Shown here: one piece after another, positions 26,668-35,212 of the stretch
Layout: every line of letters starts with the position of its first letter
How positions within the stretch are numbered: position 1 is the stretch's first letter
Source: Yoonia litorea
GTDB taxonomy: Bacteria > Pseudomonadota > Alphaproteobacteria > Rhodobacterales > Rhodobacteraceae
NCBI RefSeq assembly: GCF_900114675.1
Contig: NZ_FOZM01000001.1
Coordinates: 1,798,001 to 1,862,000, forward strand
DNA: 64,000 nt
Direction: 5' to 3'
Position numbers and translations under genes: made by a program
Notes under the pieces: model-generated
Databases searched by the model: none
What the model was told of the DNA's origin: nothing
Seen by the model: the letters and a program-made list of their open reading frames with translations, nothing else

Positions 26668-27963
26668 ATGACTGCCAATGTGCGCGATAACGGCTTTTTC
26701 ACAGAAACGCTTGCCACCCGCGATCCGGAACTCGACGCCGCAATGAAGGCCGAGCTGAACCGCCAGCGCAACGAAATCGAGTTGATTGCCTCAGAGAACA
26801 TCGTCTCTGCAGCTGTGATGGAAGCCCAAGGCAGCGTCATGACGAACAAATACGCCGAAGGGTACCCCGGTCGCCGCTATTACGGGGGATGCGAGCATGT
26901 CGATGTTGCCGAGAATCTGGCCATCGACCGCGCCAAGCAGCTGTTCGACTGCGGTTTTGCGAATGTGCAGCCCAACTCAGGCTCGCAAGCCAACCAGGGT
27001 GTATTCCAGGCACTGCTGCAGCCTGGCGATACGATCCTTGGCATGTCGCTCGATGCAGGTGGCCACCTGACCCACGGGGCCAAGCCGAACCAGTCTGGCA
27101 AATGGTTCAACGCAGTCCAATATGGCGTGCGCAAGCAGGACAGCCTACTTGATTATGATGAGGTCCAGCGCCTCGCCACAGAACATCAACCAAAGATGAT
27201 CATTGCAGGTGGATCAGCAATTCCCCGCATCATCGACTTTGCAAAGATGCGCGAGATTGCAGACAGCGTTGGCGCCTACCTCCTCGTCGATATGGCGCAT
27301 TTTGCAGGACTGGTGGCTGCTGGTCTTTACCCTTCGCCCTTCCCGCACGCTCATGTTGCCACCACAACCACGCATAAAACACTGCGCGGTCCGCGTGGCG
27401 GCATGATCCTGACCAATGACGAGGCCATCGCCAAGAAGTGCAACTCAGCGATCTTCCCCGGTATCCAGGGCGGCCCGCTCATGCACGTGATTGCAGGCAA
27501 AGCTGTCGCATTCGGAGAGGCCCTGCGCCCCGAGTTCAAAAGCTATCAAGAGCAGGTCATCAAGAATGCCCAAGCGCTTGCCGATCAATTGATGAAGGGT
27601 GGCCTTGATATTGTGACAGGTGGCACGGACACCCACGTGATGCTCGTCGATTTGCGCCCCAAAGGCGTCAAAGGCAATGCGACCGAAAAGGCGCTCGGTC
27701 GTGCGCATATCACCTGCAACAAGAACGGCATTCCGTTTGACCCCGAAAAGCCAATGGTGACATCCGGCATCCGTTTGGGCTCACCTGCGGCCACGACACG
27801 CGGGTTTACCGAAGTTGAATTCCGTCAGATCGCCGACTGGATCGTTGAGGTGACCGATGGTCTTGCCGCAAATGGCAAAGATGGAAACGGCGAGGTGGAG
27901 GCGAAAGTCCGCGCCGAAGTCGAGGCACTTTGCGCAAACTTCCCCATCTACCCAGAACTGTAA
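26668..27963 (+). CDS. glyA: Serine hydroxymethyltransferase
   Basis: PLP enzyme that converts serine and tetrahydrofolate to glycine and methylene-tetrahydrofolate. 431 aa, the usual length. [11 protein letters not shown] and [15 protein letters not shown] are family hallmarks; the PLP lysine is in [18 protein letters not shown] 26668 follows AGAGGACTGC. Single transcript presumably; a GC hairpin follows the stop. Confidence 0.97.
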   Translation: MTANVRDNGFFTETLATRDPELDAAMKAELNRQRNEIELIASENIVSAAVMEAQGSVMTNKYAEGYPGRRYYGGCEHVDVAENLAIDRAKQLFDCGFANVQPNSGSQANQGVFQALLQPGDTILGMSLDAGGHLTHGAKPNQSGKWFNAVQYGVRKQDSLLDYDEVQRLATEHQPKMIIAGGSAIPRIIDFAKMREIADSVGAYLLVDMAHFAGLVAAGLYPSPFPHAHVATTTTHKTLRGPRGGMILTNDEAIAKKCNSAIFPGIQGGPLMHVIAGKAVAFGEALRPEFKSYQEQVIKNAQALADQLMKGGLDIVTGGTDTHVMLVDLRPKGVKGNATEKALGRAHITCNKNGIPFDPEKPMVTSGIRLGSPAATTRGFTEVEFRQIADWIVEVTDGLAANGKDGNGEVEAKVRAEVEALCANFPIYPEL

Positions 27964-27971
27964 ACCGGATC

Positions 27972-27993
27972 AGGCCCACCCGCTGGTGGGCCT
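27972..27993. terminator. Hairpin between glyA and the convergent gene
   Basis: Perfect 9-bp stem (AGGCCCACC with GGTGGGCCT) and a CGCT loop, nine bases behind the glyA stop. It has no T-run on either strand, so termination would need Rho or only stabilise the mRNA end. Confidence 0.4.
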
Positions 27994-28013
27994 CATCGGC
28001 GCTGGCCGCATCG

Positions 28014-28382
28014 TCAGATGAACCCACGCCACCAGAGCGTGATGATGACGAGGACTATGGTGGTCAGGATTACAAAACCGACCGCCGCTGCCATGTTCAA
28101 AAGCGCGTCGCGCCTTTGCGCGGCAGGGTCGATGCCATCGAGGTAGTCCATCACAGCGCGATGCGCTTGCGTGACGGTGGCAGGCTCTACCAGCTTTGCC
28201 AGCTTGGGATTGTCAGCAACAGCCTCAGCACGTGCCAAAACGCGCACATCCTGCTTCACCGAGCGCGGCAGTAGCCGCCCACCATTGCGCAGTTGAACCT
28301 CGAGCGAACGCCCGCGCAGCTTGAGCTTTTGGCGCAAGGCATCGCGCACTTCAGCGATCATCTCGGCATGGGTCTGTTTCAT
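28014..28382 (-). CDS. Hypothetical protein with C-terminal membrane anchor
   Basis: 122 aa. A charged N-terminal region (MKQTHAEMIAEVRDALRQKL) of about 95 residues is followed by one hydrophobic helix (AAVGFVILTTIVLVIITLWW) and the end RGFI, giving a tail-anchored topology. ATG 28382 was chosen because a longer frame would overlap the divergent hydrolase start. No family recognised; the ribosome site is weak. Confidence 0.7.
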   Translation of the reverse strand: MKQTHAEMIAEVRDALRQKLKLRGRSLEVQLRNGGRLLPRSVKQDVRVLARAEAVADNPKLAKLVEPATVTQAHRAVMDYLDGIDPAAQRRDALLNMAAAVGFVILTTIVLVIITLWWRGFI

Positions 28383-28460
28383 TTGCGGTGCGGTACTTGC
28401 TTGCTGGCATTTGCTCAATCCCTCTGGCACGCGGGGGCAATGAAGGGTAGCAACAGATGC

Positions 28461-29198
28461 ATGTTGAACACGGTGACATATGACGGACCTGACGCCACGC
28501 CGCTTTTGATTGCGCACGGGCTATTTGGGTCGGCGCGCAACTGGGGTGTTCTGGCGAAGCGCTTCTCCGAAGCGCGGCCGGTTGTGGTCGTGGATATGCG
28601 CAATCATGCGCTAAGTCCTTGGTATGAAACACACTCTTACCCCGACATGGCTGATGATCTGGCAGAGGTGATGGATCGCCCGATGCATGTGCTTGGCCAT
28701 TCGATGGGTGGCAAGGCTGCTATGATCCTTGCCTTGCAACGCCCTGATATTGTTGAGAAATTGATCGTCGCGGACATTGCGCCGGTGACCTACTCTCACA
28801 GTCAGCAAGGGCCGATTGATGCCATGCGGGGGCTGAATCTGACGTCTGTCACAAACCGCGCTGAGGCCAAAGCGCAGCTGCAAGGGCTTGATCCCGGCGT
28901 CGATGACTTCCTGCTGCAAAGCCTTGATCTGAAAGAGAAACGCTGGCGTCTGAACCTCGACATTCTGGAAGCCGAAATGGACAAAATCATTGGTTTTCCT
29001 GAGGTTACGGGAGCATTTGAAGGCGAAACGTTGTTCCTCTCGGGGGCCAATTCGGATTACGTCCAGCGCGACGCGCGACCCCAAATCAAGGCGCTTTTCC
29101 CTGATGCAAAGTTCGCGAAGATCCCCGGCGCGGGACACTGGCTGCATGCGGAAAAGCCGCGCGAGTTTGCCGCCGCGGTGAGCGCATTTTTGGGCTGA
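28461..29198 (+). CDS. Alpha/beta hydrolase (YbfF-like esterase)
   Basis: 245-aa serine hydrolase. LLIAHGLFGSARNWG carries the oxyanion HG motif, HVLGHSMGGKAAM the nucleophile Ser81, and GAGHWLHAEKP the catalytic His; RNHALSPW after the first strand is typical of YbfF-type esterases. The start could be ATG 28440 (GGGGG upstream) or 28461; I favour 28461 because homologous proteins begin at about this point. Substrate unknown. The 11-bp repeat array starts 2 bp after its stop. Confidence 0.88.
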   Translation: MLNTVTYDGPDATPLLIAHGLFGSARNWGVLAKRFSEARPVVVVDMRNHALSPWYETHSYPDMADDLAEVMDRPMHVLGHSMGGKAAMILALQRPDIVEKLIVADIAPVTYSHSQQGPIDAMRGLNLTSVTNRAEAKAQLQGLDPGVDDFLLQSLDLKEKRWRLNLDILEAEMDKIIGFPEVTGAFEGETLFLSGANSDYVQRDARPQIKALFPDAKFAKIPGAGHWLHAEKPREFAAAVSAFLG

Positions 29199-29199
29199 T

Positions 29200-29265
29200 C
29201 GGGGCGTACACCGCCCGTACACAAGCTGTACACAACCTGTACACCGCCTGTGCAGACAGGATGCA
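29200..29265. repeat. Array of five to six 11-bp direct repeats
   Basis: Consecutive 11-mers: CGGGGCGTACA, CCGCCCGTACA, CAAGCTGTACA, CAACCTGTACA, CCGCCTGTGCA and a degenerate GACAGGATGCA, with consensus CnnCCTGTACA. The period is close to one helical turn, which places each TGTACA core on the same face of DNA. It lies between the hydrolase stop and the first entericidin gene. It may bind a protein cooperatively, or may simply be a slippage product. Confidence 0.7.
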
Positions 29266-29339
29266 CCGCGCAGCCTGCTTGCCGCCCCCTGACTGCGGCG
29301 CTAGATTACGCCACAACGCATGATCCAAAGAGGTTTGCC

Positions 29340-29453
29340 ATGATCCGTATCGCCCTTGTCCTTGCCATTCTTGGCCTCGCCGCTTGCGAAACCATCCAAG
29401 GGGCCGGACGTGATATCACGGCCGCAGGCCAGACCCTCGACCGCACGTTCTAA
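29340..29453 (+). CDS. Entericidin A/B family lipoprotein 1
   Basis: 37-aa lipoprotein. MIRIALVLAILGLAAC is a signal peptide with lipobox ending at Cys16; the mature part ETIQGAGRDITAAGQTLDRTF is the entericidin signature. ATG 29340 is preceded by AGAGG. In E. coli the entericidin pair has been described as a membrane lipoprotein toxin and its antidote; here two near-identical copies follow each other, so division of roles is not obvious. Confidence 0.88.
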   Translation: MIRIALVLAILGLAACETIQGAGRDITAAGQTLDRTF

Positions 29454-29496
29454 AGACAGGGCGCACCGCCCTGCCGTCACATCATTGAGGTTGCCG

Positions 29497-29610
29497 ATGC
29501 TTCGTCTCGCGCTTGTTCTGGCCGTGCTTGGCCTATCCGCCTGTGAAACAGTCAAAGGCGTCGGGCGCGATATCACCCGCGCGGCCTCGGCCGTGGATCG
29601 GGCGTTCTAG
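29497..29610 (+). CDS. Entericidin A/B family lipoprotein 2
   Basis: 37-aa lipoprotein with the same layout as the copy 43 bp upstream: MLRLALVLAVLGLSAC with lipobox Cys16 and ETVKGVGRDITRAASAVDRAF. GAGG precedes the ATG. The two share about two thirds of their residues and even their stop context, so this is a recent tandem duplication. Confidence 0.87.
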   Translation: MLRLALVLAVLGLSACETVKGVGRDITRAASAVDRAF

Positions 29611-29629
29611 ATCCACACCCGGTCTGCGC

Positions 29630-29881
29630 TTAGACTTCGCGCGCGTTGGGGTTCGGGATCGGGCCCACGTCTTCGACGCGGCGATGATCAAAGCCGTTGT
29701 CGTTGCGCTTGATCCGGCGCGACACGTAGTAGGATACCGGCCAGCTGAGTGCATAGCCAACGATCAACCCGCCGATGATGACAGGCCAGTTATAAAAACC
29801 CAGCGACATCGCGACGATGGCGATTGCGCCGCAAATGACGGCGCCGATGGGCAAAGTCAGAAAGATTGATAGACGGTCCAT
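29630..29881 (-). CDS. Small two-helix membrane protein
   Basis: 83 aa. Two hydrophobic helices (FLTLPIGAVICGAIAIVAM and WPVIIGGLIVGYALSWPVSYYVS) then a basic, polar tail (RRIKRNDNGFDHRR). The second helix and its end (GYALSWPVSYYVSRRI) resemble the same part of the neighbour at 30057 (GAVLALPVSYLVARAI). The ATG at 29881 follows AAGGAGGCAATT, an excellent ribosome site. Function unknown. Confidence 0.78.
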   Translation of the reverse strand: MDRLSIFLTLPIGAVICGAIAIVAMSLGFYNWPVIIGGLIVGYALSWPVSYYVSRRIKRNDNGFDHRRVEDVGPIPNPNAREV

Positions 29882-30056
29882 AATTGCCTCCTTTGTGAGA
29901 GGACCAACGGATCGCCGCGCGGTTCGTTCCGAAAAGTCGGAGCGGAAGGAATGTGTGTGGATGATTGATCGGCGGTCTGCGGGGGAGCGCGCTCAAGTCT
30001 CGCCCCCTGTCATCTGGACTTAAGCCGCGCCCGAACGGAGCAAGCCCCGCCCAACG

Positions 30057-30245
30057 TCAGACCTGCTGGGTGACGATGGCGCGTGCCACGAGGTAGGACA
30101 CAGGCAGCGCCAAGACCGCTCCGATGCCCGCTGCAGCAAGGATCGGGATGAACTGGTCATTGCCGGTGACCAACGCCACGACCACCAGCGCACCCCCGAG
30201 GGCTGTGGCGATAATTGAGTAAAGTATCGAAGCAAGTCGGACCAT
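30057..30245 (-). CDS. Small two-helix membrane protein (paralogue of neighbour)
   Basis: 62 aa, two membrane helices, the second ending LALPVSYLVARAIVTQQV. Proteins like it are common in Rhodobacteraceae and are sometimes labelled CTP synthetase in databases, which is certainly wrong for a 62-residue membrane peptide. ATG 30245 was chosen since GGAGACGACG directly precedes it. The 30246-30492 gap holds no gene, only a REP-like palindrome. Confidence 0.75.
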   Translation of the reverse strand: MVRLASILYSIIATALGGALVVVALVTGNDQFIPILAAAGIGAVLALPVSYLVARAIVTQQV

Positions 30246-30428
30246 CGTCGTCTCCATCAGTGATGTATTGGAGAGATGCTAGATGAGGCGGGCGCAGGGG
30301 TCGTTGATGTGGGTCAAGGGGGTGGTGAGAGGGCCTGTTTCTAAACGATGACCACAGTCAGGGAACCCGCGCCCGAACGGAGGAGGGCAGCAGCGCCTGC
30401 TCCGTGGGGGTGGGTGAAGCCCGTTTTG

Positions 30429-30451
30429 GAAACTGTCCAGCGGACAGTTTC
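30429..30451. repeat. REP-like palindrome (GAAACTGTCC type)
   Basis: GAAACTGTCC-AGC-GGACAGTTTC, a perfect 10-bp inverted repeat with a 3-bp centre. It has the same plan as the palindromes at 49889 and 49944, with different stem bases that still pair. It precedes the end of the AT-richer DUF3800 gene. Confidence 0.6.
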
Positions 30452-30492
30452 AGGGCTGAACGCGCAAAGCGCTGAGTAGGGCGCTACCAAAC

Positions 30493-31332
30493 CTAGAGGG
30501 AGTTTCGCAATTTAGTCTTTTGCGGTGCTTTCTTGTAGAATTTCATCGCAAATGACATTTCTTCACCTTTGAGGCCCATGTCGACGGGTCCTCTGATGAA
30601 TTTGATACCAAAGTTTGCGATCTGACCTGTCGCGTCACACGAATAGAACTTGGACTTGATCTCTCGTAGGTATCGCTGCTCCGTCAGTTTCAGCTTGTTA
30701 TTTTCAGAGCAGAAACTCTTGTGGAGAGCGTATGCTACTAGGTCTGCTATCGCCAAAGCAGGTTCGTCTTTCTTAGTCACGGCTTGAATGCTCACCGGCA
30801 TCAAATACGCGAGTTTTGCCGCACGTGCATCAAGCGGTTTCTCAGCAATTGCTGTAAGAAAACGTGCCAACCGACCATAGTCGTGGCCGCGCTTTTGCTC
30901 AAAGATTATTGCTATATCCTAGGCGCCGAGTTCCTTTTTGCCGACGTATGCCCCGACCAATTCAAACAAGTATTGAGCACACTTATTGTAATAGTCCTGT
31001 GCTTGTTTCTCGCCTTCAATCGACTTTCTGTAGTCTCCGATTGTCGACTTCTTTGAAATTACACCGAAAGCCAACATCCTAAGCTTTTTGACTTCTCTTG
31101 CGCAAAAGGCAACTTGGCCATGACTCAAGTCAGTGCAATGAAGCTCCTTAGCATCAATCTTCCCTCTCATTAATTCCAAATCTTTTCGTATTTTCGGGAG
31201 GTTTATTGATGGAACTAGAACTGCCCCCATAGTCAGATATGATGAAGCACCAAACGGATTATCATGGGTCATAACTCGGTCGAGACCTTGGTCCCCACTT
31301 TCGTCGATTAAAAGTGTTAGTTTCGGAACCAT
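30493..31332 (-). pseudogene. DUF3800 protein gene interrupted by one in-frame amber codon
   Basis: The minus-strand frame from ATG 31332 to 30493 encodes a DUF3800 protein of about 279 codons in one frame, broken only by TAG at 30921-30919. The N-terminal half has the family's LLIDESGDQG motif with acidic residues of an RNase-H-like site; the C-terminal half has ALAIADLVAYALHKSF, the usual last conserved block. The amber sits between KKELGA and DIAIIFEQ, inside the conserved core, so the gene is most simply a fresh nonsense allele. Base composition is AT-richer than neighbours, suggesting transfer. DUF3800 function is unknown; several occur near mobile or defence genes. Confidence 0.8.
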
Positions 31333-31545
31333 ACTTGCTCGCAAAGCTCGCTTTCGAATCCAAGGTTAAGCATGACAGATGCATGTAGTCTCAACCAAAG
31401 GTGGTGCTTAGGCAATCCTCGTAGGAGCAAGTAAACCAGATACACCGGATTCTGCTGACCTCGCGCTACGCTATCTATCTCTCCAGCGCATAGGTCTTGC
31501 CTCAGGCGTCGCGATCTGCATCCGGGAGAAAGTTACTCGTTCCCC

Positions 31546-31779
31546 TCACTCCGCCGCCAGCACCGGCTCCCCTGCCAGCAGCGCAGGCACCGAGATATCC
31601 TCGTCCAGCGTCTCCCAATGCAGCCCGAACGGGCTAATCTCAACTGCCGTCCGTTCCTCTGCCGTAGCTGCCATTAGCCTAGGAAACCATGCCAGTGGCA
31701 CACCGAGTTGCCGCCCGTCTTGCAGGCTGACCCACATCAGGTCGTCGTCAAAGTGAACCTCAACCGCCGAAATGCTCAT
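31546..31779 (-). CDS. DUF2442 domain protein
   Basis: 77 aa, matching DUF2442: VEVHFDDDLMWVSLQDGRQLGVPLAWFPRL followed (described in part) by ISPFGLHWETLDEDISVPALL. The family folds as a small alpha/beta domain and is often encoded next to DUF4160 genes, as here, where the two overlap by 20 nt. The pair is discussed in the literature as a possible toxin-antitoxin module, with DUF2442 perhaps the antitoxin; that is inference. The 201-bp gap downstream (31345-31545) holds nothing I recognise. Confidence 0.88.
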   Translation of the reverse strand: MSISAVEVHFDDDLMWVSLQDGRQLGVPLAWFPRLMAATAEERTAVEISPFGLHWETLDEDISVPALLAGEPVLAAE

Positions 31780-32005
31780 CCCATGCCTCTGAAATCAGTT
31801 TGCCATTCGACTCTATCATGCGCGCGAGTTTGCGCAAAGTGCGGGCGTCAAAGCCGTAAGATCGCTCGAGCCGGATCACCGGCCTAACCCAGAACTTGGC
31901 TTCAGCCCCGCCCTTCATCACATGGATATGGACCGGCTCGCGCGGGTCGCCTTCGTTCGAGTAGAAGAAGAAGCGATAGCCATCGAGCCGGTAGACGGTG
32001 GGCAT
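31760..32005 (-). CDS. DUF4160 domain protein
   Basis: 81 aa with the DUF4160 pattern FFFYSNEGDPREPVHIHVMKG, including the conserved HIHV and the later VIRLERSYGF. It sits between lepA and the DUF2442 gene; the 20-nt overlap means the two are translated together. The stop of lepA's convergent neighbour is absent: lepA lies on the same strand just upstream (4 bp). A small toxin-like role is possible but not shown. Confidence 0.88.
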   Translation of the reverse strand: MPTVYRLDGYRFFFYSNEGDPREPVHIHVMKGGAEAKFWVRPVIRLERSYGFDARTLRKLARMIESNGKLISEAWDEHFGG

Positions 32006-32009
32006 CGCC

Positions 32010-33809
32010 CTAGCTATCCATCTTCAGCGCTGAAATAAACGCTTCCTGCGGGATATCCACTTTCCCGAACTGCCGCATCTTTTTCTTACCGGCCTTCTGC
32101 TTGTCCAGCAGTTTCCGCTTACGCGTCGCGTCGCCGCCGTAGCATTTGGCGGTTACGTCCTTGCGCAGAGCGGACAGCGTCTCGCGGGCGATCACTTTGC
32201 CGCCGATAGCCGCCTGTATCGGGATCTTGAACATGTGGCGGGGGATCAGGTCTTTGAGCTTTTCGACCATGGCGCGCCCGCGCATCTCGGCCCGGTCGCG
32301 GTGCACCATCATGGAGAGCGCATCCACAGGCTCTTCGTTCACCAGCACGGACATTTTGACCAGATTATCCTGTTGGTAACCTGTCATCTGGTAATCGAAA
32401 GAGGCATAGCCTTTGGTCACGGACTTCAGCCGGTCGTAGAAGTCAAAGACAACCTCGTTGAGTGGCAGGTCATAGACCGTCATTGCGCGGCTGCCTGCAT
32501 AGGTCAGGTCAAGCTGGACGCCGCGACGCTCCTGACAGAGTTTCAGCACATCGCCGAGGTAGTCGTCGGGCACAAGGATCGTGGCCTTGATGCGGGGTTC
32601 CTCGACATGGTCGACATGGGTCAGGTCGGGCATGTCGGCGGGGTTGTGCAGCTCCATCATCTCACCGTCGCGCATGTAGACGTGATAGACGACCGACGGG
32701 GCGGTGGTGATCAGTTCGATGTCATATTCGCGCTCGATCCGGTCGCGGATGACCTCAAGGTGCAAAAGCCCCAAGAAACCACAGCGGAAGCCGAAGCCGA
32801 GTGCGGCTGAGGTTTCCATCTCGTGGCTGAAGGAGGCGTCGTTCAGGGCCAGCTTGTCGATGGCGTCGCGCAGGTCCTCGAATTCGGAGCTGTCCACGGG
32901 GAAGAGCCCGCAGAACACCACCGGCTGTGAGGGCTTGAAGCCCGGCAGCGGGGTGTCGGTGCCTTTTTTCTCGGACGTGATCGTGTCACCCACGCGGGTG
33001 TCGCGGACCTGTTTGATGGAGGCGGTGATAAAGCCGATCTCGCCGGGGCCAAGTTCGGCCACGTCCTGCATCTTGGGGCGGAAAACGCCGATCTTGTCGA
33101 TCTGGTGGACGGTGCCGTTCGACATGAATTTGACGCGGTCGTTCTTTTTCATCACGCCATCGATGATGCGCACCAGAACGATCACACCGAGGTAGCTGTC
33201 ATACCAGCTATCGACCAGCATCGCCTTGAGCGGCGCGTCACGCTCGCCCTTGGGCGCTGGCAGTTTGGTGACGATGGCCTCAAGCGTTTCCTTGATGCCC
33301 ACACCTGTTTTCGCGCTGACCTGGATCGCGCCTGAGGCGTCGATGCCGATCACATCCTCGATCTGTTCGGCCACGCGGTCACATTCGGACGCTGGCAGGT
33401 CGATCTTGTTGAGCACAGGCACGATTTCGTGGTCGGCGTCGATGGCCTGATAGACATTGGCGAGCGTCTGCGCCTCGACCCCTTGGGTGCTGTCCACGAC
33501 CAGCAGTGATCCTTCGACCGCGCGCATGGAGCGTGACACCTCGTAGGCGAAGTCCACGTGACCGGGGGTGTCGATCAGGTTCAGCACGTATTTTTCGCCA
33601 TCATCGGCCAGATAGTCGATGCGGACGGTGTTGGCTTTGATGGTGATCCCGCGCTCGCGCTCGATATCCATCGCATCGAGAAGCTGTTCCTTCATCTCGC
33701 GTTCAGTGACGGTGTTGGTGGACTGGATCAGCCGATCGGCCAGGGTGGATTTCCCATGGTCGATATGCGCCACGATCGAGAAGTTACGGATATGCGAAAG
33801 CTCTGTCAT
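32010..33809 (-). CDS. lepA: Elongation factor 4 (back-translocating GTPase)
   Basis: Ribosome-binding GTPase that remobilises stalled ribosomes. 599 aa, exact LepA length. G-motifs: [10 protein letters not shown] (G1), ERGITIK (G2), DTPGHVDF (G3), NKIDLP (G4), then EF-G-like domains and the LepA-specific C-terminus ending with [16 protein letters not shown]. The ATG at 33809 opens [19 protein letters not shown]. It is divergent from the lipoprotein gene at 34008. Confidence 0.97.
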   Translation of the reverse strand: MTELSHIRNFSIVAHIDHGKSTLADRLIQSTNTVTEREMKEQLLDAMDIERERGITIKANTVRIDYLADDGEKYVLNLIDTPGHVDFAYEVSRSMRAVEGSLLVVDSTQGVEAQTLANVYQAIDADHEIVPVLNKIDLPASECDRVAEQIEDVIGIDASGAIQVSAKTGVGIKETLEAIVTKLPAPKGERDAPLKAMLVDSWYDSYLGVIVLVRIIDGVMKKNDRVKFMSNGTVHQIDKIGVFRPKMQDVAELGPGEIGFITASIKQVRDTRVGDTITSEKKGTDTPLPGFKPSQPVVFCGLFPVDSSEFEDLRDAIDKLALNDASFSHEMETSAALGFGFRCGFLGLLHLEVIRDRIEREYDIELITTAPSVVYHVYMRDGEMMELHNPADMPDLTHVDHVEEPRIKATILVPDDYLGDVLKLCQERRGVQLDLTYAGSRAMTVYDLPLNEVVFDFYDRLKSVTKGYASFDYQMTGYQQDNLVKMSVLVNEEPVDALSMMVHRDRAEMRGRAMVEKLKDLIPRHMFKIPIQAAIGGKVIARETLSALRKDVTAKCYGGDATRKRKLLDKQKAGKKKMRQFGKVDIPQEAFISALKMDS

Positions 33810-34007
33810 GGCTGGGATATGGAGCGGATTTCAGGAGCGGTCAAGCGGGATGGTGAGGGTGCACACCGCGTCATTTTCAAAGCAATCTCTCAAAGCCTGC
33901 AATCGTGAATTGAAAGACTCGGCATTGGGCTACATAATTGACCCAAATGGACGAAATCCTGACTGACCACCCGCGCATGAACGTGGGGGCGAACAGAGGA
34001 CAAAACG

Positions 34008-34328
34008 ATGCGGTATATTCTTCTTGCCGGTGCAGTGGCATCGGCCGCAGCTTGCGGCGGTGGCAGTCGCGTCATCACCGGCGATATCTCGGCAGCCTGC
34101 CTTGAAGCGGACCGGCGCGCCGCCTCGCCTGCGCTCTGTTCGTGCATCCAGCAGGTGGCAAACCAGTCGTTGTCAGCCAGTGACCAGACGCGGGCGGCAA
34201 GCTTCTTTTATGATCCACAACTGGCGCAGGACACGCGTCAGTCGGACAGTTTCCGCGATGAGCGGTTCTGGGATCGCTATCGCGCCTTTACTGATCTGGC
34301 TGAACAGATTTGCAGGCCAGCAGGCTAG
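34008..34328 (+). CDS. Small conserved lipoprotein
   Basis: 106 aa. Lipobox ASAAAC puts the lipidated Cys at residue 16; the mature part has paired cysteines (AACLEADRRAASPALCSCIQ) and ends RYRAFTDLAEQICRP. The pattern recurs in Rhodobacteraceae under unhelpful names such as arginine transporter, which nothing here supports. GAGGAC precedes the ATG. Its last 41 bases overlap, convergently, the phosphatase gene. Confidence 0.8.
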   Translation: MRYILLAGAVASAAACGGGSRVITGDISAACLEADRRAASPALCSCIQQVANQSLSASDQTRAASFFYDPQLAQDTRQSDSFRDERFWDRYRAFTDLAEQICRPAG

Positions 34329-34716
34329 TCGCCGCCTCCTCAATCAAGTCAAGCGCGCCGTCAAAATCCCTTGTGTAGTAAGGATCAGGCACGTCCTTTT
34401 CCGCCATCAGCCGCACGGGTGTCGCATTGTCACGCGGTCTGAGCCGCTCAATGTCGGCAAGGTTCTGGCGGTCCATCGCAACAATCAGGTCAAATCTGTC
34501 AAAGTCTGCCGTCTGGAACTGCCGTGCCCTGAGGTCGCTGAGGTCAATCCCGCGCCGCTGGGCCGCTTGCTGCATTGGGCCGTAGGGCGGATCACCGACG
34601 TGCCATCCGCCAGTGCCAGCGCTGTCGATCACCCAGTCGGGCGCGCGCTGGCGCATCACACCCTCTGCCGCTGGCGAACGGCAGATATTTCCAAGACACA
34701 CAAACAGAACCCGCAT
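34288..34716 (-). CDS. Low-molecular-weight protein-tyrosine phosphatase
   Basis: 142 aa. The P-loop VCLGNICRSP provides Cys7, Cys12 and Arg13; VPDPYYT holds the general-acid Asp and the Tyr pair. All catalytic residues are present, so it should be active on phosphotyrosine or low-molecular substrates. The start overlaps the stop of the membrane-protein gene upstream by one base (TGATG). The 3' end overlaps the opposite-strand lipoprotein gene by 41 nt, which is unusual. Confidence 0.93.
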   Translation of the reverse strand: MRVLFVCLGNICRSPAAEGVMRQRAPDWVIDSAGTGGWHVGDPPYGPMQQAAQRRGIDLSDLRARQFQTADFDRFDLIVAMDRQNLADIERLRPRDNATPVRLMAEKDVPDPYYTRDFDGALDLIEEAATSLLACKSVQPDQ

Positions 34717-35147
34717 CAGCGCAAGACGCCTTTACGTGTCATGGCACGGGCATAAAGCCATTGCAGGACGAGAAGGACCGGGATCGCGATCAGAAAGGCG
34801 ATTGCGGCAGGCCCACCTGTGGCCATCATCGACCCACCCTCAGACAGCCCGTAAGTATAGACAGACGAGGCCAGCAATCCGCCAAGCGAAAGCGCGAAGG
34901 CAGTCCCTGCCAAGCGGGACCGTGCGAGCAGCAGAATTGATCCCACCACCGAAAGCCAGACACCGGTGGCCCAAGCCACATGGAACCAAAGCGGCGCCTC
35001 TTGCAGCAGGCGCAACGAATCTTCGGGGAGTGCTGCGACATAATCCGGCACTTCGAGTTTCGTCATCAGATAATCAACGGCTCCGCCCGCGTTCCAGACA
35101 AGCGACAACACCCCGACGATCCAAAGATGCATTGGCGTTTTTGTCAT
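34716..35147 (-). CDS. Four-helix membrane protein, unknown
   Basis: 143 aa with four hydrophobic segments (HLWIVGVLSLVWNAGGAVDY, FHVAWATGVWLSVVGSILLL, GTAFALSLGGLLASSVYTYG, AIAFLIAIPVLLVLQWLYA). The ATG at 35147 follows GGAGGAAGGGAT, stronger than the ATG at 35165. Probably co-transcribed with the phosphatase. No recognised family, although sugar-transporter-like small proteins of this layout exist in roseobacters. Confidence 0.75.
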   Translation of the reverse strand: MTKTPMHLWIVGVLSLVWNAGGAVDYLMTKLEVPDYVAALPEDSLRLLQEAPLWFHVAWATGVWLSVVGSILLLARSRLAGTAFALSLGGLLASSVYTYGLSEGGSMMATGGPAAIAFLIAIPVLLVLQWLYARAMTRKGVLR

Positions 35148-35212
35148 ATCCCTTCCTCCGGCCATGGTATGTGCGCCCCCAGCTTGCGCCCAAGGACAGC
35201 AGCCTGTCTAGT

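Noticed and set aside
30057..30245. Label CTP synthetase for the 62-aa protein
   Set aside because: It is a two-helix membrane peptide with no synthetase domain; the database name is a propagated error.
31345..31545. A tRNA or integration site next to the DUF3800/DUF4160 patch
   Set aside because: I looked for a cloverleaf and for direct repeats flanking the patch and found none.
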